From NCBI GenBank assembly GCA_028277105.1, contig JANQHO010000120.1:1-64000 (forward strand): a stretch of DNA of 64,000 nt, given 5' to 3'. The stretch comes from Owenweeksia sp. Its GTDB lineage: Bacteria; Bacteroidota; Bacteroidia; Flavobacteriales; Schleiferiaceae. Under the pieces are notes generated by a model. That model did no database searches. It saw only the letters and a list, made by a program, of their open reading frames with translations, and was not told the origin of the DNA. The translations under genes were made by a program, and so were the position numbers. This document shows positions 27,374 through 35,725 of this stretch, piece by piece. Each line of letters starts with the position of its first letter. Positions within the stretch are counted from its first letter, which is position 1.

Positions 27374-27567
27374 CCATAGCTGAATTTGACAATGTAAACC
27401 AGGCCTATGTACTGAAAAGCCGCCTGGAAGCAGAGGGTATTCGGGTTTATCTGCAAAATGAGAATATTAACACCATTCTACCGGCTTACCAGGCCTTTGG
27501 CGGGGTTAAAGTACAGGTGAACCTGCACGATTCCTTTAAGGCAATGGATATTATTTATGAGCAATAA
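27358..27567 (+). CDS. DUF2007 putative signal-transducing protein
   Basis: 69 residues. ELVTIAEFDNVNQAYVLKSR, LEAEGIRVYLQNENINTILP and GGVKVQVNLHDSFKAMDII match the small DUF2007 fold, related to PII-like ferredoxin-type domains. No signal peptide, so cytoplasmic. It overlaps the end of gldD by 16 bp. The role is not known. Confidence 0.85.
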   Translation: MAELVTIAEFDNVNQAYVLKSRLEAEGIRVYLQNENINTILPAYQAFGGVKVQVNLHDSFKAMDIIYEQ

Positions 27568-27599
27568 TTGGGCTGTAAAAATAATATCTTAATTATGAA

Positions 27600-27787
27600 G
27601 CTTATGCCGGGCGCAGCTTAGTGGAGACCCGGCATCTCTCATATTAAACCAGAAACCCCGGCTTTATGGCCGGTATGATGCCAGAAAGGTTTAATTCATC
27701 ACGGGCGAAGACCCGCGATTTCAGGTGGACATGTATTTCGACTGTATCTTTCTAGCTCTGGTAAGAGCTTAGGACAGACTGTATCTG
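27600..27787. ncRNA. Candidate structured RNA with four hairpins
   Basis: The 226-bp gap between two convergent genes is unusually rich in pairing. (1) ATGCCGGG (27604-27611) pairs with CCCGGCAT (27628-27635). (2) TTAAACC (27644-27650) pairs with GGTTTAA (27688-27694), enclosing CCGGC (27658-27662) with GCCGG (27669-27673). (3) CGGG (27702-27705) pairs with CCCG (27712-27715). (4) AGCTCT (27754-27759) pairs with AGAGCT (27764-27769) around GGTA. The direct repeat GACTGTATCT flanks the last hairpin (27740-27749, 27777-27786). There is no ORF and no known RNA family recognised. Strand unknown; it could also serve as a convergent terminator region. Confidence 0.4.
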
Positions 27788-27793
27788 AAGAAA

Positions 27794-28207
27794 CTATTGA
27801 CACTGATCACAAACCCCGCCTAACAGTAAAAACTTTTCATCTACCCTGAAGCCATGAGGGCTTTTTAAAGATGGGATTTCGTAATCTTCTAAACAAATGG
27901 TATCGCCACATTCGTGGCATTTAAAATGAGCGTGATCATCAGAATGATGATGTTCTACCGAATGGTCGTGATCACAGAGGGCGTATTTTACCGATACTTC
28001 ATCATCCGGTATTTTGTGAAGGATGCCACACTTTTCAAAGGCATCAAGTATGCGGTAAAGGGTAACACGATCCATGTTACTCCCCATTTTGGCCTGGATC
28101 TCACTGTGTGAAAAAGCCTTGCTGTGCCCGGCAAATAAGCTGAGCACGGCAAGGCGGTTTCCGGTTTTTCGCAATTTGTGTTTGAGGAGAAGCTCTTCGG
28201 CTTTCAT
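27794..28207 (-). CDS. Fur-family metalloregulator, Zur-like
   Basis: 137 residues. Residues ~1-80 are the winged helix (LRKTGNRLAVLSLFAGHSKA, FSHSEIQAKMGSNMDRVTLY, RILDAFEKCGILHKI). Residues ~80-137 are the metal/dimer domain with two CxxC pairs (CHEC, CDQC) forming the structural zinc site. It also has an unusual His cluster, HDHSVEHHHSDDHAHF. Zur is favoured over Fur or PerR because the next genes encode a His-rich lipoprotein and TonB receptor, but that is inference. It lies 1 bp after the lipoprotein gene, so it is in the same operon and probably represses it. Confidence 0.88.
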   Translation of the reverse strand: MKAEELLLKHKLRKTGNRLAVLSLFAGHSKAFSHSEIQAKMGSNMDRVTLYRILDAFEKCGILHKIPDDEVSVKYALCDHDHSVEHHHSDDHAHFKCHECGDTICLEDYEIPSLKSPHGFRVDEKFLLLGGVCDQCQ

Positions 28208-28208
28208 T

Positions 28209-29024
28209 CTATTCTACATGTACTTCGCCTTCAAAGATACTGATGTTGCCATCATTGTCTTTAGCTGTAATTTCCAAGGCATAATGTCCTTCTTCAGCAT
28301 CGGAAGGAATAGAAATAACAACGTTACCGTCTGTTTCAAAATCCCAGCTCAAATCATTGCTTCCATCTAAATCAAAATCAACATCGTATAGAGGGGTGTC
28401 ACTCTTTTTTCCGTGGGAGTGGTGGTCATCGTGTTCTTCTTCGAGAACTATGGTAATTTCATCCAGGTCAGTATCATCTGTAATTGTACCTTTCAAGCTA
28501 ATGCTTGCACCCTTGTCTACGTGAACTTCTGTAGAAAAATCAGGGTCAGTAACATCAATGGTAGGCTCACTGCCGTTAGAGATCATGAAATCAACCTCTA
28601 CAAACTCCCCTTCATTACCTTCTCCGTCAATCAAGCGGAAAATAGCGTGGTAAGGGCCGGCCGTAGCATTACCAGGAACGTCCATGTGTTCGTGTACAGT
28701 TTCGGTTTTACCTGAAAGTTGAATGATTTTAACTTCTGCCCAATCAATGCTACTTTTTTTACCGTGAGAGTGTCCGTCAAAAACATCGTGAACATCAATT
28801 TTCAACTCACCTAAAGCTTCATTGTCTTCCACTTCAACATCAAAATGTATTTCTGTACCAGCAGCTACAGTGATGTCTTCGTTACTGCCATTAATCATAG
28901 CGCTTGTGATAGTAGGCTTTACAGTATCCTGGTTATCGTTGTCGTTATCGTCATCTTTATCACAGGCTATAGAGACTGTTAAAAGCAGAGCTATTAAAGC
29001 GGGAAATTTTATAAACTTTTTCAT
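28209..29024 (-). CDS. DUF4625 lipoprotein, His-rich, probable metal binding
   Basis: 271 residues. Signal peptide II with lipobox near SIACDKDDD (Cys ~21) and an acidic linker. Two beta-sandwich repeats follow. Each carries HSHGKK (GHSHGKKSS and HHSHGKKSD), and further His-rich stretches appear (EHDDHHSH, VHEHMD). This is the DUF4625 layout. Paired with a TonB receptor and a Fur-family regulator, it most likely captures zinc or another transition metal on the cell surface. It has its own TAnnTTTG promoter covering an operator. Confidence 0.85.
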   Translation of the reverse strand: MKKFIKFPALIALLLTVSIACDKDDDNDNDNQDTVKPTITSAMINGSNEDITVAAGTEIHFDVEVEDNEALGELKIDVHDVFDGHSHGKKSSIDWAEVKIIQLSGKTETVHEHMDVPGNATAGPYHAIFRLIDGEGNEGEFVEVDFMISNGSEPTIDVTDPDFSTEVHVDKGASISLKGTITDDTDLDEITIVLEEEHDDHHSHGKKSDTPLYDVDFDLDGSNDLSWDFETDGNVVISIPSDAEEGHYALEITAKDNDGNISIFEGEVHVE

Positions 29025-29049
29025 CTAAGGAACGATTTTTAATTTACGG

Positions 29050-29079
29050 CAAATATAGTTAAATGAAACAATGTTGCAA
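29050..29079 (-). promoter_or_regulatory. Promoter and overlapping operator of the DUF4625-fur operon
   Basis: On the minus strand TTG (29077-29079), 19 bp, then TATATTTG (29050-29057): an ideal Bacteroidota promoter 26 bp before the ATG. The inverted repeat TGCAACATTGTTTCA (29064-29078) sits between the two elements, overlapping -33. It matches the site upstream of the TonB receptor at 12 of 15 positions. A repressor here would block RNA polymerase. Confidence 0.6.
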
Positions 29080-29082
29080 AAA

Positions 29083-31398
29083 TTAAAAGCTAACGGAAAG
29101 ATTGGCTACAATATTTCTTCCCTGCTCCGGTAAGTTTAGAATACGATAGCGGGATAAGTGATTGAGATAGGCGGTATTAGCCAGGTTGAGCACGGAAAGG
29201 CCTGCGGCAATTTTAGCTTTGCCAAGGCTGAACTTAACCCGGGTCTTGAGATTAGTTAACTGGTAAGCAGGTGTAGTAGCTTCATTGCGATCTACTCTCT
29301 CCTGGGCAGCGGCCCAACGGTGCTCCGCTGCTATAGACCAACTGGTTTTTTCGTTTTCCAGAATTTCATATTCCAGGCTAACAAGGTTGGAAAGAGGAGG
29401 GGTAAAGGGCAACGGCAGCCCAGTTGCCAGGTTGAGATTGTAAACGTATTCTACAGCAGTGGAAAGATGCAGCTGTTGGATGAGGTGATATTCTGCATAT
29501 AATTCGCCACCACTGTGAACGGCCTCGGTTTGGGAATAAATGTACAGCTGACCGGCATCCGGCAGTTGTGAAAAACTACCGCTGGGCCTCAGGTAGATAT
29601 AATTGCTGAAATAGTTGAAGAAAGGGGTTAATTTAACATAAAGGTCCTTTAATAAATAGCTGAAGCCGAGATCGAACTGGTAGCCTTCTTCGGCATTCAG
29701 GGTGGGGGTTCCCACTTCGTGGCGGAAAGTGCCGTGATGCACCCCGTTGCTCACCAACTCAGCTGCTACCGGTATTCTGAAGCTCTTGGCCAGGTTGAGA
29801 TTGATATTCCATTGGTCACCGGGCCGGTACACCAGCCCGTAACCCAGGGCGTAATTAAAAAAATGGCGTTCGTTTTGAGGAGATCGCAAAACCAGGGAGT
29901 CCAGGTCATTGAACCAGGGTTGCAGGTGTTCTTCGGAGGAGATATATCCGTAATCAAGGCGTAATCCCGCGTTCCAGTTCCAGTTTTCGTTAAAAGACCC
30001 TTCCAGTAGAGAATAAACACCACCATTGTAGGAGGTGTAACCGGGTAAGAGGTGTTCCCAACCGCTTTTTATATTTTGCTGGTACTGGTGGTTGGTACCC
30101 AGGTTGTACTTTATGCCCTGGCTTTCCCAACTATAGCTCGAGTTAAGGCTCAGAGTGTGTAAGTCCAGCCCAAGGGCCAGGGTATTGCCCTCTTCTATTT
30201 CTATTAAACCGTGAGAATGCGGATTGGAGTTTTCCTGCCGCCTGTTGTGCTGGTAACCCACATCAGTAGTCAGCCAATTATGGCCCAGCATAAGGTTTAG
30301 TTTGCCGTATATTTTGGTGTGGGTCACCTCCTGGTTGGGTAAACCGATATCGCTTACTTCTCCTATATTACCCACATCAAAAGCCCGGGGTATACCGGTT
30401 GCCCCGGGATAAAGCCCTACCTTTTGCCGGTATTGGCTCAACATCAGGCGGGCATTATAGGTAGCTTTTTGCAGACCGTAATTTAAGCGGTAGCTCAAAA
30501 GTTCTCCAGCCGTATTTTTAAGGCGGTTGTCCACTACGGGCAACACAAAACTGTTGTACACAAACTCTTCTGCCGGAATGCGGTAATCCTCGTAGCTTTG
30601 GTAACTCAGGCGGGCGGTTAAAAACTGTTGTTTTTGACGATAAGCCAGTTTTAACGATGAGCCTATGGTGTTGTTATTGGATTTATAAAGTCCGGTATAA
30701 CTGCCGGAAAGCCCTTGTACGGGAAGGGGCTCCGGTAATAATTTAATAAGCCCGCTCACCGCATCAGAACCATATTGTAAAGCTCCCGGCCCTTTAATGA
30801 TCTCCAGCCTTTCAGCATTAAAAGGATCTATTTCCAAACCGTGATCCATCCCCCACTGCTGGCCTTCCTGTTTTACACCCTGATCGTAAACAGCCACCCT
30901 GGTAGCTGTAAAACCCCTGATAACAGGCTTACCAATACCTACTCCGGTATTGTATGCTTCCAGGCCCGGTATTTTTTTCAGGGATTCGGCAAAAGAAGCT
31001 TCTAAGGCTTTTTCGCTTTCACCGTAATTGATGCGCTCTATGCTGAGGGAAGCATTGCGCTGCAGGGTTTTGGAAAGGCTTTCTTCTACCAGTACTTCTT
31101 TAAGCTCTAAATAAGTGGGCTTCATCAGAAAGGTTAAGCTTGTATCAGACCTGGCGATAAGGTTGAAGTCGCTGGCTTGATAACCCGGAGCTTCCAGGTG
31201 CAAATGATAATTGCCCGGCTGTAGCGCCATATTAAAACGGCCACTGGTGAATATCTGACCGGTTTCGTGGACTTCCAACCTGGCATTGCCGATGGGTGAT
31301 TCTGTACCGGCATCCAGAATTTGGATACTGATATTTATTTGAGCTTTAACGGAGAGAGATAAAACAGAGGAAAATATGAGTAAGCGCAAGGCTATCAA
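29083..31398 (-). CDS. TonB-dependent receptor of the metal-uptake module
   Basis: 771 residues, TTG start (an in-frame TAA lies five codons upstream and no ATG is available). Signal peptide of ~20 residues, carboxypeptidase-like domain (ISIQILDAGTESPIGNARLE), then plug with LEAYNTGVGIGKPVIRGF and ERLEIIKGPGALQYGSDAVS, then a barrel ending in Phe (NIVANLSVSF). A loop contains NSNPHSHGLIE, the same HSHG motif as the neighbouring DUF4625 lipoprotein. It probably imports zinc or a similar metal. Copper or nickel remain possible. An inverted repeat lies 17 bp before its start codon. Confidence 0.92.
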   Translation of the reverse strand: MIALRLLIFSSVLSLSVKAQINISIQILDAGTESPIGNARLEVHETGQIFTSGRFNMALQPGNYHLHLEAPGYQASDFNLIARSDTSLTFLMKPTYLELKEVLVEESLSKTLQRNASLSIERINYGESEKALEASFAESLKKIPGLEAYNTGVGIGKPVIRGFTATRVAVYDQGVKQEGQQWGMDHGLEIDPFNAERLEIIKGPGALQYGSDAVSGLIKLLPEPLPVQGLSGSYTGLYKSNNNTIGSSLKLAYRQKQQFLTARLSYQSYEDYRIPAEEFVYNSFVLPVVDNRLKNTAGELLSYRLNYGLQKATYNARLMLSQYRQKVGLYPGATGIPRAFDVGNIGEVSDIGLPNQEVTHTKIYGKLNLMLGHNWLTTDVGYQHNRRQENSNPHSHGLIEIEEGNTLALGLDLHTLSLNSSYSWESQGIKYNLGTNHQYQQNIKSGWEHLLPGYTSYNGGVYSLLEGSFNENWNWNAGLRLDYGYISSEEHLQPWFNDLDSLVLRSPQNERHFFNYALGYGLVYRPGDQWNINLNLAKSFRIPVAAELVSNGVHHGTFRHEVGTPTLNAEEGYQFDLGFSYLLKDLYVKLTPFFNYFSNYIYLRPSGSFSQLPDAGQLYIYSQTEAVHSGGELYAEYHLIQQLHLSTAVEYVYNLNLATGLPLPFTPPLSNLVSLEYEILENEKTSWSIAAEHRWAAAQERVDRNEATTPAYQLTNLKTRVKFSLGKAKIAAGLSVLNLANTAYLNHLSRYRILNLPEQGRNIVANLSVSF

Positions 31399-31414
31399 TA
31401 CAAATCTTTTTTAG

Positions 31415-31429
31415 CGCAACAAAGTTGCA
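31415..31429. promoter_or_regulatory. Operator-like inverted repeat upstream of the TonB receptor
   Basis: On the minus strand TGCAAC-TTT-GTTGCG has 5-bp perfect arms (GCAAC/GTTGC). The same motif (12/15) lies in the DUF4625 promoter. The conserved core TGCAACnTTGTTnC in two places in one metal module points to the Fur-family protein's binding site. Confidence 0.55.
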
Positions 31430-31507
31430 TAAAAGAGTCCGTTTGGCAAAGAAGGTCTGTAGAACTTCAAAACAGCCTATTTATCATACAGTAAAAATGG
31501 ACAAGCA

Positions 31508-32062
31508 TTATTTCCTGAATTTGTAAGTTACTGTGTATGTATTCTTTAGTAAGCCATTTTGGTACACTTTTTTAGCCATTGGCAATTGAGGGTAATTATA
31601 GCCGGGCATATATTCAAAAATCCAGGTTTCGGTACTTTCATCAGCAAAGCTTAGCAGGGTATGGCTTGGATTATCATATGTATTATAGGTTTCGCATTTG
31701 GCCAACAAACGTGGAGTATATGGCCTGGCAGAAAGAACTGAGGGATATGGATCCACAGTTTTTTCATCGGTAATTTCATGGTATTTATTGTAGCGGTAGG
31801 TAGTGGTTACCCATTTACTGCTATCCAGGCTAAAACCGTATTTTTTTTCTATCAAATTACCTTTATCGTCATATGTAAACTCGTATTGCGGGTACCTCGC
31901 TGTCTCTGTTCCAGCTGAATCATGATAGATTTTCCATTCCGTTATACTTTCGATTTTAAAACGTCTTACATCCCAGTAATCCAGATCAGTAAGCTGCCCG
32001 ATAACAGTGGCGTGTGTCAGGAGTACTATAATAACCGGGTAACAAAGCTTTTCATTTTTCAT
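31508..32062 (-). CDS. Exported protein with RHS-like YD motifs, unknown
   Basis: 184 residues. Signal peptide (MKNEKLCYPVIIVLLTHATV then IG). The body resembles short RHS/YD-repeat units (YEFTYDDKGNLIEKKYGF, TTYRYNKYHEI, YTVTYKFRK), a pattern of strand-turn pairs found in secreted Bacteroidota proteins. No toxin or catalytic motif. Upstream of its ATG the minus strand reads TGCAACGTTATTTT, a weak copy of the metal-operator core (10 of 14 positions), so membership of the same regulon is possible but unproven. Confidence 0.7.
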   Translation of the reverse strand: MKNEKLCYPVIIVLLTHATVIGQLTDLDYWDVRRFKIESITEWKIYHDSAGTETARYPQYEFTYDDKGNLIEKKYGFSLDSSKWVTTTYRYNKYHEITDEKTVDPYPSVLSARPYTPRLLAKCETYNTYDNPSHTLLSFADESTETWIFEYMPGYNYPQLPMAKKVYQNGLLKNTYTVTYKFRK

Positions 32063-32077
32063 AGCAACGGTTTATAT

Positions 32078-32092
32078 TAAAATAACGTTGCA
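32078..32092 (-). promoter_or_regulatory. Weak third copy of the TGCAAC operator
   Basis: TGCAACGTTATTTT on the minus strand keeps the left half-site TGCAAC and part of the right half. It lies ~15 bp upstream of the ATG at 32062. It may be chance. Confidence 0.2.
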
Positions 32093-32134
32093 TTATAGAA
32101 AAGTATTAGACTGTCAACCAGACAATAGCATATT

Positions 32135-32560
32135 TTATTTGGTAGTTTCTCCCCCCATACGGGTAAAAACGATGTCTACGGGTTCCCAAAGTTCAATTTT
32201 ATGGCCTTCGTGGTCCATTATATGAACAAATTTCCCGTATTCATATTCTTCAATTTTGTCTACTATGGTTACACCGTTTTCCCGGAGCTTTTTCACCAGA
32301 CCTTTAATATTCTGTACCCGGTAATTGATCATAAATTCCTTACCAGAAGGATTGAAATATTCTGTTTTTTCATCAAAGGGGCTCCACTGTAAGTAATTGA
32401 TCTCATCGGGACGGTGGGCATTACGGAATTCAAAAGACGAACCGTATTCATTTACGGCCAGCCCTAAATTCTGATGATACCATTCCCTGGCTTTTTGGGG
32501 ATCTTTTGAGCGGAAAAAAATTCCGCCTATACCGGTAACTTTTGGGGTGGTGTCGCTCAT
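32135..32560 (-). CDS. VOC-family protein (glyoxalase/dioxygenase-like)
   Basis: 141 residues, a single VOC module pair. VTGIGGIFFRSKDPQKAREW, YHQNLGLAVNEYGSSFEFRN and VHIMDHEGHKIELWEPVD follow the paired beta-alpha-beta-beta-beta pattern. The C-terminal DxEGHxIELWEP carries the Glu metal ligand used in glyoxalase-like enzymes. The substrate is unknown. A second VOC gene lies 45 bp upstream on the same strand, possibly co-transcribed. Confidence 0.88.
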   Translation of the reverse strand: MSDTTPKVTGIGGIFFRSKDPQKAREWYHQNLGLAVNEYGSSFEFRNAHRPDEINYLQWSPFDEKTEYFNPSGKEFMINYRVQNIKGLVKKLRENGVTIVDKIEEYEYGKFVHIMDHEGHKIELWEPVDIVFTRMGGETTK

Positions 32561-32605
32561 TTCTGCTGCTTTTATTTGAGTTTATCTGTTTTTGCTTAAA
32601 AAGAA

Positions 32606-32959
32606 TTAGTCTTTGGCAGGAGTGATCATCCCTACAATATTGTCATCAAGGTCGGTAAACCAGGCAAATTTTTGTCCATTGGGCAGATCGATGGGTCCCA
32701 CCCAGGTCTTTCCACCTTTTTCTTCAATTTTAGTGAGATGCTCTTCTATATCCTCTACTTCTATATAAATATTGATGTAATTATGAGGTTCGTGTCCCAG
32801 TGAAGTAATGTGGCCGTGTACCCCTCGGTCGGATTGGGTATCAATTTTTAAAGAGGGGCCATTAGGTGTTATATCCCAGCCAAAAATACCGGCATAGAAT
32901 TCTTTGGTTTTTTCTTTGTCGCGACAACCGATCTCAAAATGTACAACGGGGTTTTTCAT
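32606..32959 (-). CDS. VOC-family protein
   Basis: 117 residues from ATG 32959 (a TTG directly before it is also in frame). VVHFEIGCRDKEKTKEFYAG, IFGWDITPNGPSLKIDTQS and WVGPIDLPNGQKFAWFTDLD match VOC proteins of the glyoxalase/27-kDa-antigen type. GMITPAKD ends the second half. It lies 45 bp upstream of another VOC gene. Role not known; such proteins often act in small-molecule resistance or metabolism. Confidence 0.88.
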   Translation of the reverse strand: MKNPVVHFEIGCRDKEKTKEFYAGIFGWDITPNGPSLKIDTQSDRGVHGHITSLGHEPHNYINIYIEVEDIEEHLTKIEEKGGKTWVGPIDLPNGQKFAWFTDLDDNIVGMITPAKD

Positions 32960-33082
32960 CAATATAAGTTTTAATGGTGTTATGTAGAATTGACAGGTTC
33001 AAAGTAACAGATCGTCAGGCAAAGAAATCTCACCCTAAAGTACTAATTGGTCAAATTCATGCTAAAGAATGAGGTCGGTTAT

Positions 33083-33430
33083 TCATTTATAAAAGCTTAG
33101 GGCCTTATCCAATATGGTGTTAATGGTTTCCAGGGGTATGTCCAGTTCCGGATCTATCAAAAGGATCTTCATGCGTGAACGTTTGGCCTGTACCAATAAG
33201 GGATGATCGATCTTGCGGCCTTCCACTATGCCGAGGTAGGGTTTGCCGCTTTTCTTCTCAATCCATAAATAACAAAACATTTTGCCTTTGTAAAGAAACA
33301 TAGGCATACGGTATTTCCAGGCTTCGGAAAGTTCAGAATTGTAATTCAAGATATATTCCCGCAGGAATTGCAGACAGCTTTTGGCGGGTTCCTCCTTATT
33401 TAAATAATATTCGTCCAGTGGATTTTGCAC
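33083..33430 (-). CDS. DUF1801 protein
   Basis: 115 residues, GTG start. SEAWKYRMPMFLYKGKMFCY and YLWIEKKSGKPYLGIVEGRK and the LLIDPE stretch match DUF1801 (YdhG-like) proteins. A related DUF1801 gene lies at 62216-62569. Function is unknown in the whole family. No membrane or export signal. Confidence 0.8.
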   Translation of the reverse strand: MQNPLDEYYLNKEEPAKSCLQFLREYILNYNSELSEAWKYRMPMFLYKGKMFCYLWIEKKSGKPYLGIVEGRKIDHPLLVQAKRSRMKILLIDPELDIPLETINTILDKALSFYK

Positions 33431-33574
33431 AGAACCAAGATACTGTTTAAGTGATAAAATAAAACTGATGTAAATAAACTATACTTTAGGGCGAGTACTG
33501 TATTACAGGTAAGTGCTATTTATATCTGTTATCTGGAGCGCAATCAGGTAAAAGCCGGTAGAGAGTTGTTTCTT

Positions 33575-33582
33575 TAAATTTG
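33575..33582 (+). promoter_or_regulatory. Possible -7 element TAAATTTG before tex
   Basis: TAAATTTG matches TAnnTTTG exactly and lies 19 bp before the tex ATG at 33602. No TTG occurs at 17-23 bp upstream, so the -33 element is missing or degenerate. Confidence 0.4.
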
Positions 33583-33601
33583 GAGCCTCTAAAAGTATCC
33601 C

Positions 33602-35725
33602 ATGCCCACAGCCCTCTCCTACATTGCTAAAAGCACTAACATTCCCAGCCCACAAATAGACGCTACCTTAAAGCTGCTGGATGAAGAGGCTACGATTCCC
33701 TTTATAGCCCGCTACCGCAAAGAAGCGACCGGAAACCTCAATGAAGTAGAAATAGAACAGATCCAAAAGCTGAACCGGGCTTTTACAGAGCTGGAGAAAC
33801 GCAAGGAATACATTTTAAAAACTATAGCTGAACAAGATAAACTTACCGCTGAGCTCCAAAAGGCAATTGAAGACTGTGTTGATCTGACCACTTTGGAAGA
33901 CCTGTATTTACCCTATAAGTCTAAACGGGAAACCAAGGCCGATAAAGCACGAAAGCAGGGCCTGGAGCCTTTAGCCAGGATCATTATGGCGCAGAACAAT
34001 CCGGATATTGATAGAGCTGCTGCTCAATTCACAAAGGGAGAAGTGAAATCTAAAGAAGAAGCTTTGCAGGGCGCCCGCTTGATCATGGCCGAATGGATGA
34101 ACGAACGGACGGCTCTGAGAGACCAGCTCAGGCGAATGATGCAGCGGCAGGGAAAAGTGACATCCAGCGTAGTAAAAAGCAAAACTGAAGAAGCGGAAAA
34201 ATTCAAAGATTACTTTCAATGGGAAGAAGATCTGTACCGCATACCGGCTCATCGCTTCCTGGCTATCAGCCGGGGTGAGAATCTGGGTTTTCTCAAATTT
34301 AAGATCACTTTGCCTCCACAAGAGGTAGAAAATAAAATACGGAGCTTTTTTATCCGGGGAAATAACCCCGAGGCTCATGAGCAGATCGAATTGGCGGCCA
34401 AAGATGCCTGGAAACGTCTCCTCCACCCAGCCCTGGAAAATGAGTTTAAGAAGCTGCACAAATTGAAAGCGGATGAAACTTCGATTAAAGTTTTTGGTGA
34501 AAATTTAAAGCAGCTTTTATTAGGTGCCCCCTTAGGTGAAAAAAGGATCATGGCTATTGATCCGGGCTTCAGAACGGGTTGTAAAGTGGTTTGCCTGGAC
34601 GAGACAGGCCATTTGCTATACAATGAGACCATTTATCCCCACCCGCCTAAAAACGAAAGCAAGCAGGCCATGAGGAAAATATCCACCCTGGCCAGTGCCT
34701 ATAAGATAGAGGCCATTGCTATAGGCGATGGCACAGCAGGACGGGAAACAGAGCAACTTATTCAGAGGATCACCTTTGACCGCAAGATATTTTCCTGTAT
34801 GGTGAATGAAAACGGGGCCTCGGTTTACTCTGCCTCCAAAGTGGCGCGGGAAGAATTCCCCAACTATGATGTTACCGTTAGAGGAGCTGTTTCTATCGGA
34901 AGGCGACTGATGGACCCTTTAGCTGAACTGGTTAAAATTGAGCCTAAATCAATAGGTGTAGGTCAGTACCAGCACGATGTTGATCAAAAATTGCTGAAGG
35001 AATCACTGGATCGGGTGGTGGAATATTCGGTGAACAAAGTGGGAGTGAACCTGAATACCGCTTCCAAACATTTGTTGCAATACGTATCGGGTTTGGGCAA
35101 AAGCCTGGCCGAACGCATAGTGGAATACCGGGAGGCAAACGGAAGCTTTACTTCTCTAGCCGATCTGAAAAAGATCAAAGGCCTGGGAGAAAAAGCCTTT
35201 CAGCAGTCTGCAGGCTTTTTAAGGGTTTACAAAGACCGTTTCAGTCTCGATCAAACAGGCATACACCCGGAGATCTACCGGGAAGTAGAACAGATCCTCA
35301 AAGCCCATAAGATCAAAATTGAAGAAGTAAAAGACAAGAAAGAGCAAATTGCCCAGATCGATTTTAAAAGCTATGTAAAGCCCCATCTGGGCGAACTAAC
35401 GCTGCTGGATGCCGGGGAAGAGTTGCTGAATGCAGGAGCAGACTTGCGGAAAAAGAAAAAGGCTTTTGATTTTGATCCCCAAGTAAAAAGTGTTGATGAT
35501 CTGAAAGTAGGCATGACTTTGCCAGGCCTGGTTTCCAACATCACCAATTTTGGGGCTTTTGTGAACATTGGCATTAAGCAGGATGGCCTGATACACGTTT
35601 CCAATATGGCCAATGAATTTGTAAAAGATCCCAATGACTACGTTCACCTGGGCATGGAAGTACAGGTTAAAGTACTGGACATTGACAAAGCCAGAAACCG
35701 CATACAGTTGAGTATGAAGGACTAA
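33602..35725 (+). CDS. tex: Tex-like RNA-binding transcription accessory protein
   Basis: 707 residues. Tex N-terminal helical domain (ATIPFIARYRKEATGNLNEV), central YqgF/RNase H-like domain around IMAIDPGFRTGCKVVCLDE, two helix-hairpin-helix motifs (LLQYVSGLGKSLAERIVEYR, LKKIKGLGEKAFQQSAGFL) and a C-terminal S1 RNA-binding domain (VGMTLPGLVSNITNFGAFVN). Tex binds nucleic acid and affects transcription. It ends in a 4-bp convergent overlap with the CHAT gene, so no terminator separates them. Confidence 0.95.
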   Translation: MPTALSYIAKSTNIPSPQIDATLKLLDEEATIPFIARYRKEATGNLNEVEIEQIQKLNRAFTELEKRKEYILKTIAEQDKLTAELQKAIEDCVDLTTLEDLYLPYKSKRETKADKARKQGLEPLARIIMAQNNPDIDRAAAQFTKGEVKSKEEALQGARLIMAEWMNERTALRDQLRRMMQRQGKVTSSVVKSKTEEAEKFKDYFQWEEDLYRIPAHRFLAISRGENLGFLKFKITLPPQEVENKIRSFFIRGNNPEAHEQIELAAKDAWKRLLHPALENEFKKLHKLKADETSIKVFGENLKQLLLGAPLGEKRIMAIDPGFRTGCKVVCLDETGHLLYNETIYPHPPKNESKQAMRKISTLASAYKIEAIAIGDGTAGRETEQLIQRITFDRKIFSCMVNENGASVYSASKVAREEFPNYDVTVRGAVSIGRRLMDPLAELVKIEPKSIGVGQYQHDVDQKLLKESLDRVVEYSVNKVGVNLNTASKHLLQYVSGLGKSLAERIVEYREANGSFTSLADLKKIKGLGEKAFQQSAGFLRVYKDRFSLDQTGIHPEIYREVEQILKAHKIKIEEVKDKKEQIAQIDFKSYVKPHLGELTLLDAGEELLNAGADLRKKKKAFDFDPQVKSVDDLKVGMTLPGLVSNITNFGAFVNIGIKQDGLIHVSNMANEFVKDPNDYVHLGMEVQVKVLDIDKARNRIQLSMKD

